A stretch of DNA of 35,645 bases from Desulfobacterales bacterium (GTDB lineage Bacteria > Desulfobacterota > Desulfobacteria > Desulfobacterales > JAOZSB01): assembly GCA_029939895.1 (NCBI GenBank), contig JAOZSB010000012.1, positions 1 through 35,645 on the forward strand. Direction: 5' to 3'. This document shows positions 9,368-18,777 of the stretch, in pieces. The translations under genes and the position numbers were made by a program. Below the pieces are notes generated by a model. It ran no database searches and was not told the origin of the DNA. It was given only the letters and a program-made list of their open reading frames with translations. How positions within the stretch are numbered: the first letter of the stretch is position 1; each line of letters begins with the position of its first letter.

Positions 9368-10267
9368 ATGGCAAGAGCAAGCGTTATAATTCCAGCCTAC
9401 AACTATGGCCGATACATCAGGAAGGCTGTTGACAGCGTGTTATCGCAGACGGAAAAAGACGTGGAAGTCATTGTAGTAGACGACGGCTCCACAGATAATA
9501 CACAGGAAATTCTCGAAACAGAATATAAGGATAAAATTAAGTACTTCCGCCAGAAAAATCAGGGCGCGCCAGTTGCCAGAAACAAAGGCATCGAGGAATC
9601 AACAGGAAAATACATTGTTTTTCTTGATGCAGATGACGCACTTTTTCCTGAAAACATAGAAAAAAAAGCAGCATTCCTGGATAACAACCCAGACTGCGGA
9701 TGGGTCTTTTCAAGCTTCAGCAAGTTCACCGAGGGCCAGCATAAACGGGTTCAGGAAAGCTTTACCAGGACTGGCTCGGCAGCCGAAGAAGGGCTTACGG
9801 GCGACATCTTCAAAAAACTTGCAACGGGCCGGATGATCTCCACACCAACGGTCATGGTAAGGCGGGAAATACTTGACCAGTCTGGCTGGTTTGACGTAGA
9901 GCTGCGCTGCTTGCAGGACTACGACCTCTGGCTCAGGATTGCAAAAATCTCAAAGGTTGGATTCATAAACGAAGAACTCTGCGAAGTCCTGTACCACGAA
10001 GGCTCCATCAGCACCGCCACAAGCCAGGAAAAAAACTTTCAGGCACGAGTCCGGATAAACGCAAAAATTGAAAAAATGTACCCGGAAATCCTCAAAGAAG
10101 CACGCCCCTTCTGGAGCAAGATAAAAGCAGATGAATATAACTTTCGCTGCCTGCAAAGCCTGCGTGAGAAAAAAAGGCTTGATGCATTAAAATACCTTTT
10201 CAAATCACTTTTAATGCAGCCGTTGCAGGGTGGAATTTTTAAAAATATTTTAAAGGAAGTATTTTAA
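9368..10267 (+). CDS. Family 2 glycosyltransferase
   Basis: ASVIIPAYNYGRYIRKAVDSVLSQT...VVDDGSTD...FLDADD. Confidence 0.95.
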   Translation: MARASVIIPAYNYGRYIRKAVDSVLSQTEKDVEVIVVDDGSTDNTQEILETEYKDKIKYFRQKNQGAPVARNKGIEESTGKYIVFLDADDALFPENIEKKAAFLDNNPDCGWVFSSFSKFTEGQHKRVQESFTRTGSAAEEGLTGDIFKKLATGRMISTPTVMVRREILDQSGWFDVELRCLQDYDLWLRIAKISKVGFINEELCEVLYHEGSISTATSQEKNFQARVRINAKIEKMYPEILKEARPFWSKIKADEYNFRCLQSLREKKRLDALKYLFKSLLMQPLQGGIFKNILKEVF

Positions 10268-10296
10268 AATACCATAAGTACACGGAGATATTTCAA

Positions 10297-11379
10297 ATGA
10301 ATACCGATAAAATCCTGTTCCTCGTAGGGGAGGTCGGCAGGCGGTCTGGAGGAGAAAAATCCAACCAGACCCTTTTTCACTTTCTAAAGCCGGATTTCGA
10401 CAATATGGAATTTATCGCCCAGGCTGACCTGCCAGCGTGGATCCAGGTGTTTAACGAAAGAATGAACCTGATATTTTTTCTGTTGTCCAATATTTATTTT
10501 GCAGCAAAGCTAAGAAAAGCAAAACTCCTTGTAATAGACTTTTACATGCATCCCCACCTTTTACTTTCAAGGCTCCTTAAACCCGCAAAACAAAAGTGGC
10601 TGGGCATAATAAGGGAGGCATATCATCTGGAAAAACCCAAAAACATGCGCACCACAAAAATGCTTCAATCATTTGTTTTTCCGGCAGTTGATGTGCTGAC
10701 CGTTAATTGTAATGCCGTTGGTGCGGACTATCGCAGTAAGGTTAAAAATTTTCCAAACCCCAGGCTTATATATTCTGGTTTTGATTTTCCAAAGGAGATC
10801 ATGCCGCCAAGGGAACTGTCACAAAACAGCGAGATGAGAATTCTCCATGTTGGTTTTATAAGGCATAAAAAAGGGGTGCATTCCCTGATAAAAGCACTTG
10901 AGTATCTTGAGACCGATAATTTCAGCCTTACGCTTGCAGGCGATTATGCTGGCGACCCCGAGTTCAAGGGCCAGTGCGATAAGATAATTCAGGATGCTGG
11001 ATGGGAAGAGGGCAAGGTTACATTCACCGGTCATGTTTCCATGGAAGAAGTAAAACAGCTTTATCAAAATTCAGATGTTTTTGTATTTGCTTCCCTGTTT
11101 GAGCCGATTGGTCAGGTGTTGTTTGAAGCGACTTCCCAGGCAATTCCCATTGCATGTTCAAATACAGGTGCAGTGCCGGAAGTAGTTCCAGAGGACTGCG
11201 CCCTGTTTTTTGACCCGGAAAAACCAGAGGAGATTGGCGAAAAGCTGAACATGTTTTTAAATAACCCGGAGCTTATGAAGCATTATTCCGGGCAGACCCT
11301 GAAAATTCTTGAACACGCAACCACACGGCAGGAGATGGCTGACGAGTATCGTAAAATTTTTAAAGAGCTGTTAAAATGA
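10297..11379 (+). CDS. Family 4 glycosyltransferase
   Basis: FVFASLFEPIGQVLFEATSQAIPIACSNTGAVPEVV (GT-B EX7E region). Confidence 0.88.
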   Translation: MNTDKILFLVGEVGRRSGGEKSNQTLFHFLKPDFDNMEFIAQADLPAWIQVFNERMNLIFFLLSNIYFAAKLRKAKLLVIDFYMHPHLLLSRLLKPAKQKWLGIIREAYHLEKPKNMRTTKMLQSFVFPAVDVLTVNCNAVGADYRSKVKNFPNPRLIYSGFDFPKEIMPPRELSQNSEMRILHVGFIRHKKGVHSLIKALEYLETDNFSLTLAGDYAGDPEFKGQCDKIIQDAGWEEGKVTFTGHVSMEEVKQLYQNSDVFVFASLFEPIGQVLFEATSQAIPIACSNTGAVPEVVPEDCALFFDPEKPEEIGEKLNMFLNNPELMKHYSGQTLKILEHATTRQEMADEYRKIFKELLK

Positions 11380-12479
11380 GCCTGTTTTCCAAAACAAAGC
11401 AATACGCACTAAAAAAATATATGGAGCTTCTGTCTGCACATGCGCCTGCCAGGGCTTTGCCGGAGGATGTTTCAAAAATTGCAGTACTGCAATTTGGGGG
11501 GATTGGCGACCTGCTTATCACCACCGGAGGGCTTGCAGCACTTAACAAAAAATTCCCGGATGCCAAAATCACACTTTTTACTTCCAGCAAAGGCAATGCT
11601 GCAATACTGGGCCGCATGGATTTTTTAGGAGAGGTTGTTCCCTTTGATATTTTCAGCCTTGACATGCGGGGCCTTCTAAAGCCGGGCTTCTGGAGGGAGT
11701 TTAAAAAACCATTAAATGCACTAAGGGCGAAAAATTTTGATCTGCTCGTCAATTTTCATGTGCCTGTACTGCCGAACTTAATTGACTGGTGGGCAGTGGA
11801 ATGGACACTGGTAAAGCTTGCCAGGGCAAGGTTCTCCATTGGTGTCAGGCCGTTATTTTTCAAAACAAAAAGCATTTATGATGTATCGGTTTCCGAGGGC
11901 CTGATTGACGACCTGCACTTTACTCAGCTCTACTCACGGATGCTCAATAATGCAGACATTGCCTGTGCTGCGACAACACAGCTTGAAGTAATTGATGATT
12001 CAGCTGCAGTAAAAGAGGTCTCTCCTGAAAAAGCCGTGGGCGCACAATATGCAGTTATTCATCCGGGCGGATTTCGGGCCTCGCTGGAAAACTCTGTGTG
12101 GTCACGGGAGAATTATCAAAAACTTGCATCACTCCTTTCCGGGGAATGCACGGTTTATCTGATTGGAGTTGAATCAGAAGCAAAGGCAGTTGAAGCAATA
12201 GCTGCTGGAAATGATAACATCATCAGCCTTGCCGGGAAAAAAGGGCTGTTTGAAACTGCGGATATGATAAAGAATGCATCGGTGTTTATCGGCGAAAACT
12301 CCGGGCCTTTTCATATTGCGGCTGCCATGAAAACACCATGCGTAATTATCCAGTGCAGGGACGGTGAGCCGCATTATCATGATTACCCTGATCTTGAATT
12401 GAAGATGTTTGTGACACCTGGGGGCAGCCCTTTGCCAGAGGAAATTTTCAATGCAGCACAGGGATTTTTAAAAGGTTAA
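11376..12479 (+). CDS. Family 9 (heptosyltransferase-like) glycosyltransferase
   Basis: LQFGGIGDLLITTGGLAALNKKFPDAKITLFTS and FIGENSGPFHIAAAMKTPCVII; ATGA overlap with upstream gene. Confidence 0.88.
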   Translation: MSLFSKTKQYALKKYMELLSAHAPARALPEDVSKIAVLQFGGIGDLLITTGGLAALNKKFPDAKITLFTSSKGNAAILGRMDFLGEVVPFDIFSLDMRGLLKPGFWREFKKPLNALRAKNFDLLVNFHVPVLPNLIDWWAVEWTLVKLARARFSIGVRPLFFKTKSIYDVSVSEGLIDDLHFTQLYSRMLNNADIACAATTQLEVIDDSAAVKEVSPEKAVGAQYAVIHPGGFRASLENSVWSRENYQKLASLLSGECTVYLIGVESEAKAVEAIAAGNDNIISLAGKKGLFETADMIKNASVFIGENSGPFHIAAAMKTPCVIIQCRDGEPHYHDYPDLELKMFVTPGGSPLPEEIFNAAQGFLKG

Positions 12480-12485
12480 AGCCAA

Positions 12486-13685
12486 ATGAGCAGTAAAAGC
12501 AAAGTAATATTTTTGGGGGCTGGCGACATCTGGTTTTGCACGGGAAGCAGAACCCTTTTCCGGCAGTTCTTAAAGGAACTGGATCTACATTTTAACCTTG
12601 AGTGCCTGTTTTTTCAATTCAGGATGGAAGGGATGCCCGATGCTGATGAAAATGGCATGATTGATGTGCCTGACTTTCCGGCTAAAGTTTTTACGCCGGT
12701 ATCAAACCAGGCCTTCGGCCTCCTGCCCAGGAAAATTTTCAGGATTGTGGAACGCATTGTCCTGTGGGTTTATCTAAACAGGTGGATGCGCACGATCAAG
12801 CCTGATGATGCGCTGATACTGCATGGAAACCTTGGTTTGATACACACGCTTTTTCATAAAATCCCAACAAAAAAGAAATGGTGGTTCAAGGTCGGGATAA
12901 TCGAGGAAGAAGAAGACTCCGGTATTAAGTACCGCCTGCGTAAGGCTTTGGAGCTGTTAAATGCCACCCGCCTTGGAAAACGCCTGATTGTAAGCAGGCC
13001 CATGGGTGAGTTTTTAAATCACGAATACGGCGTATCAGATGCTGGTGATTTTATAATGCCGTGTCTTGTTGATCTTGATTTTTTTTCGTGGACAGAAGAA
13101 AAAAGAAAAACAGCAAGGGAGAGGCTTGGCGTTGGCGACAGGTTTGTGCTGCTCTATCTGGGTTCAGCCGAGCCACAGCAAAGCCCGGCAGAGACTGTTG
13201 AGTTTTTTAAGCGGTTGAAAAAACACAGGCCGGATGCTTTTTTCTGGATCGCCTCTGGTGACCAGGAGTACTTTAAAACCCTGGCAGAAGGAATTGCACC
13301 CGAAGATATCCGCATTGAAAAACTACCCTATGAAAAGTTGCCTGAACTGCTTCCTGCAGCTGATCTCGGCTGCCTGATGAGACAGCGGGGAATTGTCAAC
13401 CGGGTGTCCTCGCCTGTGAAATTTCCTGAATACATGGCAAATGGAATACCCGTGATAATAGGCCCGGAAAGCGGTGAGTATACAAATGTAGTACAGACAA
13501 ACAAGGTCGGGGCGGTTGCAGACCCCGATGATGCAGAGACATGGGACGACAGCATAAAAACTTTTTTTGACCTTTATAATACAGATGATACAAACAGCAC
13601 AGACCTTCGAAAACGCTGTTTTGAAACCGCTGCCCGGCTTTCGTGGCAGCATTACAGGCCATCAATAAAGAAAGAGTTCTCCTGA
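12486..13685 (+). CDS. Glycosyltransferase, GT-B/family 4-like
   Basis: C-terminal GT4-like VSSPVKFPEYMANGIPVIIGPESGEY. Confidence 0.75.
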   Translation: MSSKSKVIFLGAGDIWFCTGSRTLFRQFLKELDLHFNLECLFFQFRMEGMPDADENGMIDVPDFPAKVFTPVSNQAFGLLPRKIFRIVERIVLWVYLNRWMRTIKPDDALILHGNLGLIHTLFHKIPTKKKWWFKVGIIEEEEDSGIKYRLRKALELLNATRLGKRLIVSRPMGEFLNHEYGVSDAGDFIMPCLVDLDFFSWTEEKRKTARERLGVGDRFVLLYLGSAEPQQSPAETVEFFKRLKKHRPDAFFWIASGDQEYFKTLAEGIAPEDIRIEKLPYEKLPELLPAADLGCLMRQRGIVNRVSSPVKFPEYMANGIPVIIGPESGEYTNVVQTNKVGAVADPDDAETWDDSIKTFFDLYNTDDTNSTDLRKRCFETAARLSWQHYRPSIKKEFS

Positions 13686-13686
13686 T

Positions 13687-15639
13687 ATGTGCGGAATTTG
13701 CGGAATGTTCTACAACACCCCCGACAGATCAAAGGGGGAAGGGCTGAAACAGGATCTGGCGAGGATGACCAGCACCCTGACCCACCGTGGCCCTGACCAG
13801 TCGGGAGTATTTTTCCATGAAGGCCCGTCAGCTTTCGTGGGCCTGGGTCACAGGCGGTTGTCGATTATCGACCTGACAGAAAACGGCAGGCAGCCCATGT
13901 CCAACGAAGATGGCTCAATCCAGCTTGTGTTTAACGGTGAGATTTACAACTTTGCAGAAATTGCAAAGGAGTTAAAGCAAAAGGGCCATGTTTTTAAATC
14001 CAATAGTGATTCAGAAGTAATTATCCATTTGTATGAAGAGCTTGGGCTTGACTGCGTAGACAGGCTTGACGGCATGTTTGCCTTTGCAATATTTGACAAG
14101 CCAAAACAACGGCTTTTTGTTGCAAGGGATCGTGTTGGTATCAAGCCTTTGTTTTACACTATCAACAACGATTCTGTTTTTTTTGCATCGGAGATAAAGT
14201 CACTCCTTCTTCTGGATGAGGTGTCCAGGGAAATTGATTATACTTCCTTTGATTCATACTTCACCTATGGGTACATCCCTGGCGAACGTACTATTTTTAA
14301 GGATATACGTAAGCTTCCACCTGGAAATATTCTGATTCACGAAAATAAAAACACACAAATAAAACGATTCTGGTCAATAAACTACTTCCCCAAAAATAAT
14401 GCTTCCGAGGATGAAATTGCAGAGGGTCTGCGTGATGTGGTGACAAGGGCAGTAAACCGCCATCTTGTGTCTGACGTGCCTTTGGGGGCGTTTCTCAGCG
14501 GTGGAGTCGATTCGAGCATCGTGGTTGCAGCAATGCATCTTGCCGGGGAAACATCCGTAGACACCCTTTCCATAGGGTATGAGTCAGCCGGGCAGGATGA
14601 GTTGGGTTATGCAGCAGCAGTAGCGCAAATGTATAAGACAAATCATACAGAATTCAAGATCGACCCGGACATGACGCATCTTTTACCCTTGCTTTTGTGG
14701 CACCTGGATGAGCCGTTTTTTGACAATTCGATTATACCAACATATTTTATATCAAAACTCGCCAGGGCAAAGGTGACAGTCGCACTGTCCGGGGATGGCG
14801 GTGACGAGCTGTTCGGGGGGTATGACTGGACACGGCGATACCAGTTTGCTGCTATTGCGGGAAAGTTCCCAAAATTTGCTACGGGCATGCTTGGTCTACT
14901 GGAAAAAAGCAACGACCCGGAAAATGATTATAAATCGACTTTTTCTGCTAAACTGGGCAGGTTTGCAGGCGATTTGACAAGAAGCATGGAAGATGGTTTC
15001 AAGCGCAGAACCACGGTTTCAAACAGGTTCAGGAAGTCCATGTATTCAAACAATATGCTTAATCTCCTCGGAAATCACGATGCAGCAGCAATCCAGAGCG
15101 ATCTTTTTGCAGCAGCAGAGGTTGATGATCCAAGGGAGGCGATGCTCTATGTTGACACGATGTCGTACATGCCCGATGACTGCCTGTTCAAGGTTGACAG
15201 GATGAGCATGGCACACGGCCTTGAGGTACGGGTTCCGCTTCTTGACAGAGAGGTAATTGAGTACGCAGCGCAGATACCCTATAAATATAAGGTCAAGGGG
15301 TTAACTTCCAAGCATATCCTGAAAAAAGCATTTGCTCCCCATTTACCGGATATTATATTGAAGCAGAGAAAGCAGGGGTTTACAGTGCCGGTTTCCGAGT
15401 GGCTGCGAAACGGGCTTGGCAAAATGGCGGAAGATATAATCCTAAGCCCGGAGCTTGAAGGCAGGCGACTTTTTAATACAAACCGGCTTTCGTGGATGCT
15501 TGACGAGCACAGGTCCGGAAGGCAGGATCTGGGACACAGGATTTGGAGCGTAGTAGTTTTTGAAATTTGGGCAAGACTTTTTCTCGACAAAAAAATTGAA
15601 GAACCGCCATCTGAAACATTAAAGGAGATGAGCGGGTAA
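13687..15639 (+). CDS. asnB: Asparagine synthase (glutamine-hydrolysing)-like amidotransferase, copy 1
   Basis: N-terminal MCGICGMF with Cys2; SGGVDSS ATP-pyrophosphatase motif; LSGDGGDELFGGYDW. Confidence 0.93.
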   Translation: MCGICGMFYNTPDRSKGEGLKQDLARMTSTLTHRGPDQSGVFFHEGPSAFVGLGHRRLSIIDLTENGRQPMSNEDGSIQLVFNGEIYNFAEIAKELKQKGHVFKSNSDSEVIIHLYEELGLDCVDRLDGMFAFAIFDKPKQRLFVARDRVGIKPLFYTINNDSVFFASEIKSLLLLDEVSREIDYTSFDSYFTYGYIPGERTIFKDIRKLPPGNILIHENKNTQIKRFWSINYFPKNNASEDEIAEGLRDVVTRAVNRHLVSDVPLGAFLSGGVDSSIVVAAMHLAGETSVDTLSIGYESAGQDELGYAAAVAQMYKTNHTEFKIDPDMTHLLPLLLWHLDEPFFDNSIIPTYFISKLARAKVTVALSGDGGDELFGGYDWTRRYQFAAIAGKFPKFATGMLGLLEKSNDPENDYKSTFSAKLGRFAGDLTRSMEDGFKRRTTVSNRFRKSMYSNNMLNLLGNHDAAAIQSDLFAAAEVDDPREAMLYVDTMSYMPDDCLFKVDRMSMAHGLEVRVPLLDREVIEYAAQIPYKYKVKGLTSKHILKKAFAPHLPDIILKQRKQGFTVPVSEWLRNGLGKMAEDIILSPELEGRRLFNTNRLSWMLDEHRSGRQDLGHRIWSVVVFEIWARLFLDKKIEEPPSETLKEMSG

Positions 15640-15715
15640 TTTTTAAAAGTGTTTTTTTAAAGTTAATTGCAGTATAATATAAAGAAGCAACTTTAAAAGG
15701 AGAGTGTTGGTTTAA

Positions 15716-16615
15716 ATGGAAATTGATAGAGATTATGTTCTGCATAAAAACGAGGAAGGCATTCCAGCAACACGGGAAATCACGGTAACCGGGGACTCAG
15801 ATCCCTTTGTGTCCATAATCATTCCCACTGCCGATGGTTACAGGGACGGCTATTTCCCGGCTCTTCTGAAACAGCTTGAATCACAGACTTTTCAGGATTT
15901 TGAGGTTATAACCATCAAGGGCGACCCACGGCAGGGAAGGGGTATAAACACAGGCGTTGCAATTGCCAGGGGTAAGTATATACTGACCCTTGATGATGAC
16001 ACCAGCCTTGAAAGCATTGATGCAATTGCGATTGCCGTTGATGTGATGGAAAAAAACCTTGATATCGGGATGGCAGGCGGGATCAACAAAATTCCTGAGA
16101 ATGCTCCACCCTTTGTTAAAAGGGCCATGAAGGAAATTCCGCGCAGGGCAACCCCGGAGGTTGAGAAAATAACCGATTCTGACCTTGCAGAGCATCCTTT
16201 TTTGATTATGAGCAAGGAGCTTTTTAAAAAAATTGGCGGTGAAAACGAGCTTATTCCAAGGGGCCTTGATCCTTATCTGCGGGAAAAATTCCGGGATGCA
16301 GGCACACGGGTTGTTGTTTTGCCTAAGGTTTACTATTCGCACCTGCCACCTGCAACCTTTAAAAAGCTTGTGCGTCAGTTTTTCCGAAACGGTCGCCAGG
16401 CTGCCTTTGCAAACATTCATTTTCCCGAATGGGTGATAGAGACGCCTGCTGAGCATGGTGAATTTACGGTCAGGGTTCCATTGCCGATTCGTGTGGCACG
16501 ATTTCCAATTAAGCTTTGTACCTCGCTGATACAGGGCAAGCCGATTTTTTTTACATGTGAAACCGCTTACGCCCTTGGTTTTGCAGTCGAATGGCTGGGA
16601 GCGAAAAAGAAATGA
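15716..16615 (+). CDS. Family 2 glycosyltransferase
   Basis: VSIIIPTADGYRDGYFPALLKQLESQTFQDFEVI...TLDDDT; C-terminal hydrophobic stretch. Confidence 0.88.
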   Translation: MEIDRDYVLHKNEEGIPATREITVTGDSDPFVSIIIPTADGYRDGYFPALLKQLESQTFQDFEVITIKGDPRQGRGINTGVAIARGKYILTLDDDTSLESIDAIAIAVDVMEKNLDIGMAGGINKIPENAPPFVKRAMKEIPRRATPEVEKITDSDLAEHPFLIMSKELFKKIGGENELIPRGLDPYLREKFRDAGTRVVVLPKVYYSHLPPATFKKLVRQFFRNGRQAAFANIHFPEWVIETPAEHGEFTVRVPLPIRVARFPIKLCTSLIQGKPIFFTCETAYALGFAVEWLGAKKK

Positions 16616-17823
16616 AAATACTTCTTGCAGCAGATGTTTCCATACACAAGGTTATTGGCGGTGCCGAGCGGGTGCTGTATGAACAGGCTGTCCGCCTGAA
16701 GCAGATGGGGCATGAGGTGCATGTGATTACCCGCATGGACGATGAACATGCTGATGCACATGAGCTGATAGAGGGCGTTGAGGAATGGCGATACAATGTG
16801 GATCAGTCAAATCCTGTTACGTATTTCAATTCCTCTAAAAAAAATTGTCAGGCCCTTTTTGAAGTACTTCAAAAAAAAATCAGCTTTGACATTGTGAATT
16901 TCCACCAGCCTTTTACTGCCCTGGGAATATTGAATTCACCATCAAGCGCAGGTATGCCCTGCGTCTATACATGCCATTCACTGGCCTTTGAGGAATACAT
17001 CTCAAGGAACCCCAAGTCGGAATCAACACTTGGAAGTATTAAGTATCAAATAAATGTACTGGCCAGAAAGCTGATAGAAAAAAAAGGATTGAATGGATCG
17101 CAAAGGATTATTGTTTTAAGCGACTTCACCAGGGACAAGCTGAAAAAATCCCACAACATTGGGGCTGCAAAGGTGGAGATAATCCCAGGCGGTGGTGACC
17201 TTGAAAAGTTCACTCCCGCGGGCCGGGATGAAAAGGCACTGATCCGCAGGTCGCTTGGGCTGCCGGAGGATAAGACTATCTTTTTTACGGTCAGGAACCT
17301 TGTGGCAAGGATGGGAATTGACAACCTGGTGACAGCCTTTGGAGAATCCAGGGACGGATTGGAAAATGCATTCCTGGTTATTGGAGGCAAAGGGGTTTTG
17401 CTTGAGGAATTACAACGGCTGGTTGAAAAATATAACATTGCTGACCGTGTTCTTTTTACAGGTTTTATTGCAGAAGAAGAACTACCCGATTACTACCGAT
17501 GCTCTGATATTTTTGTGCTTCCCACAAAGGAGCTTGAAGGTTTTGGGCTTGTAACCGTGGAGGCGCTTGCATCGGGCCTGCCGGTGCTTGGAACGCCCAT
17601 TGGCGGAACCCTGGAGATTATAGGAAAATTTGATCCCCGGATGTTGTTTGCAGATACATCTGCATTTGCAATTGCAGAAAAACTTGTTGAGTACTACTTT
17701 TTAATTGAAGAGGGTAACTTTTTGGAGGACAAGTCCGCAGCAGCACGGAGGTTTGCGGAAACCAATTACTCCTGGGATAGAAACGCTGAACTGACAGAGA
17801 AACTGTTTTTGTCAGTTATTTAA
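16612..17823 (+). CDS. Family 4 glycosyltransferase
   Basis: KILLAADVSIHKVIGGAERVLYEQAVRL...FVLPTKELEGFGLVTVEALASGLPVLGTPIGGT; ATGA overlap with upstream stop supports the start at 16612. Confidence 0.92.
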   Translation: MKILLAADVSIHKVIGGAERVLYEQAVRLKQMGHEVHVITRMDDEHADAHELIEGVEEWRYNVDQSNPVTYFNSSKKNCQALFEVLQKKISFDIVNFHQPFTALGILNSPSSAGMPCVYTCHSLAFEEYISRNPKSESTLGSIKYQINVLARKLIEKKGLNGSQRIIVLSDFTRDKLKKSHNIGAAKVEIIPGGGDLEKFTPAGRDEKALIRRSLGLPEDKTIFFTVRNLVARMGIDNLVTAFGESRDGLENAFLVIGGKGVLLEELQRLVEKYNIADRVLFTGFIAEEELPDYYRCSDIFVLPTKELEGFGLVTVEALASGLPVLGTPIGGTLEIIGKFDPRMLFADTSAFAIAEKLVEYYFLIEEGNFLEDKSAAARRFAETNYSWDRNAELTEKLFLSVI

Positions 17824-17861
17824 GGGCCTCCAGGAATAATAATAAAAAAAGGTGGTGAGAT

Positions 17862-18254
17862 ATGCCATTTGTTCAATGGAGTGACAGCCTGTCTATTGGA
17901 ATTGAAACAATTGATAACCAGCACAAACAATTAGTATGAATACTTAACGATCTTAGTGATGCCTTTGAATCTCCAGCCAGGGAGTCTATTACATCTTCCT
18001 GTCTTGAAAAAATGAAAGAGTATTCAAAAGAACATTTTGCCGATGAAGAACAATTTATGAAAGAGAATAATTATCCCGACCTTGAAGATCATAAGAAAAA
18101 GCATGATATGTTTATTGATAAGGTTTGTGTTTATGAAGACGTGGAATTATTATTACGTGCTCCATATTACGACATGCTCAACTTTTTAAAAGAATGGATG
18201 GTTGAACATATCACAGTCTGTGATCAAAGGATTGCAACTTTTTTGAATCAATAG
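17862..18254 (+). pseudogene. Bacteriohemerythrin with a single in-frame TGA at 17937-17939 (nonsense mutation, readthrough or Sec)
   Basis: MPFVQWSDSLSIGIETIDNQHKQLV-*-ILNDLSDAFESP...; same reading frame and length as paralogue 18292-18684; all later hemerythrin ligands intact. Confidence 0.75.
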
Positions 18255-18291
18255 TATTATTAAGAACAATCAAACATTAAGGAGGTTTAAC

Positions 18292-18684
18292 ATGCCCTAT
18301 GCTCAATGGAGCGACAGCCTGTCGATTGGGGTTAAGGCAATCGACGACCAGCACAAACAACTGGTACAGATGCTTAATGACCTTTGTGATGCTTTTGACT
18401 CACCAGACAGGGAAAACGTTGTAGCAACCTGTCTTAGCAAAATGAAAAAGTATTCACAGGAGCATTTTACCGATGAAGAGCAGCTTATGAAGGATAATAA
18501 TTATCCTGAAATTGAGGCGCATATCAAGGAACATGAGATCTTTATTGAAAAGGTTTCTGCGTACAAGGCTGCACAAATTGAACAGTATTTACCTTTCCAG
18601 GACATGCTTGAATTTTTGAAGAGTTGGCTTGTGGAGCATATCACTGAGAGTGATCAAAAGATAGCTGCTTTTCTGAAGAGGTAG
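18292..18684 (+). CDS. Bacteriohemerythrin
   Basis: QWSDSLSIGVKAIDDQHKQLVQMLNDL...HFTDEEQLM...HIKEHEIF...EHITESDQKI; GGAGG RBS. Confidence 0.93.
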   Translation: MPYAQWSDSLSIGVKAIDDQHKQLVQMLNDLCDAFDSPDRENVVATCLSKMKKYSQEHFTDEEQLMKDNNYPEIEAHIKEHEIFIEKVSAYKAAQIEQYLPFQDMLEFLKSWLVEHITESDQKIAAFLKR

Positions 18685-18777
18685 TACTTTTTTTTAGTTT
18701 TTTAAACAGACCTGTTTGAGGCAGGAGCGTTCAGTCCAGCCGAAAAATAAGTTAACCCATGGCAGGCAATAAGAATT

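Noticed and set aside
15881-16456. 191-aa minus-strand ORF opposite a GT2 gene
   Set aside because: Antisense of a well-supported glycosyltransferase; no RBS or recognised domain.
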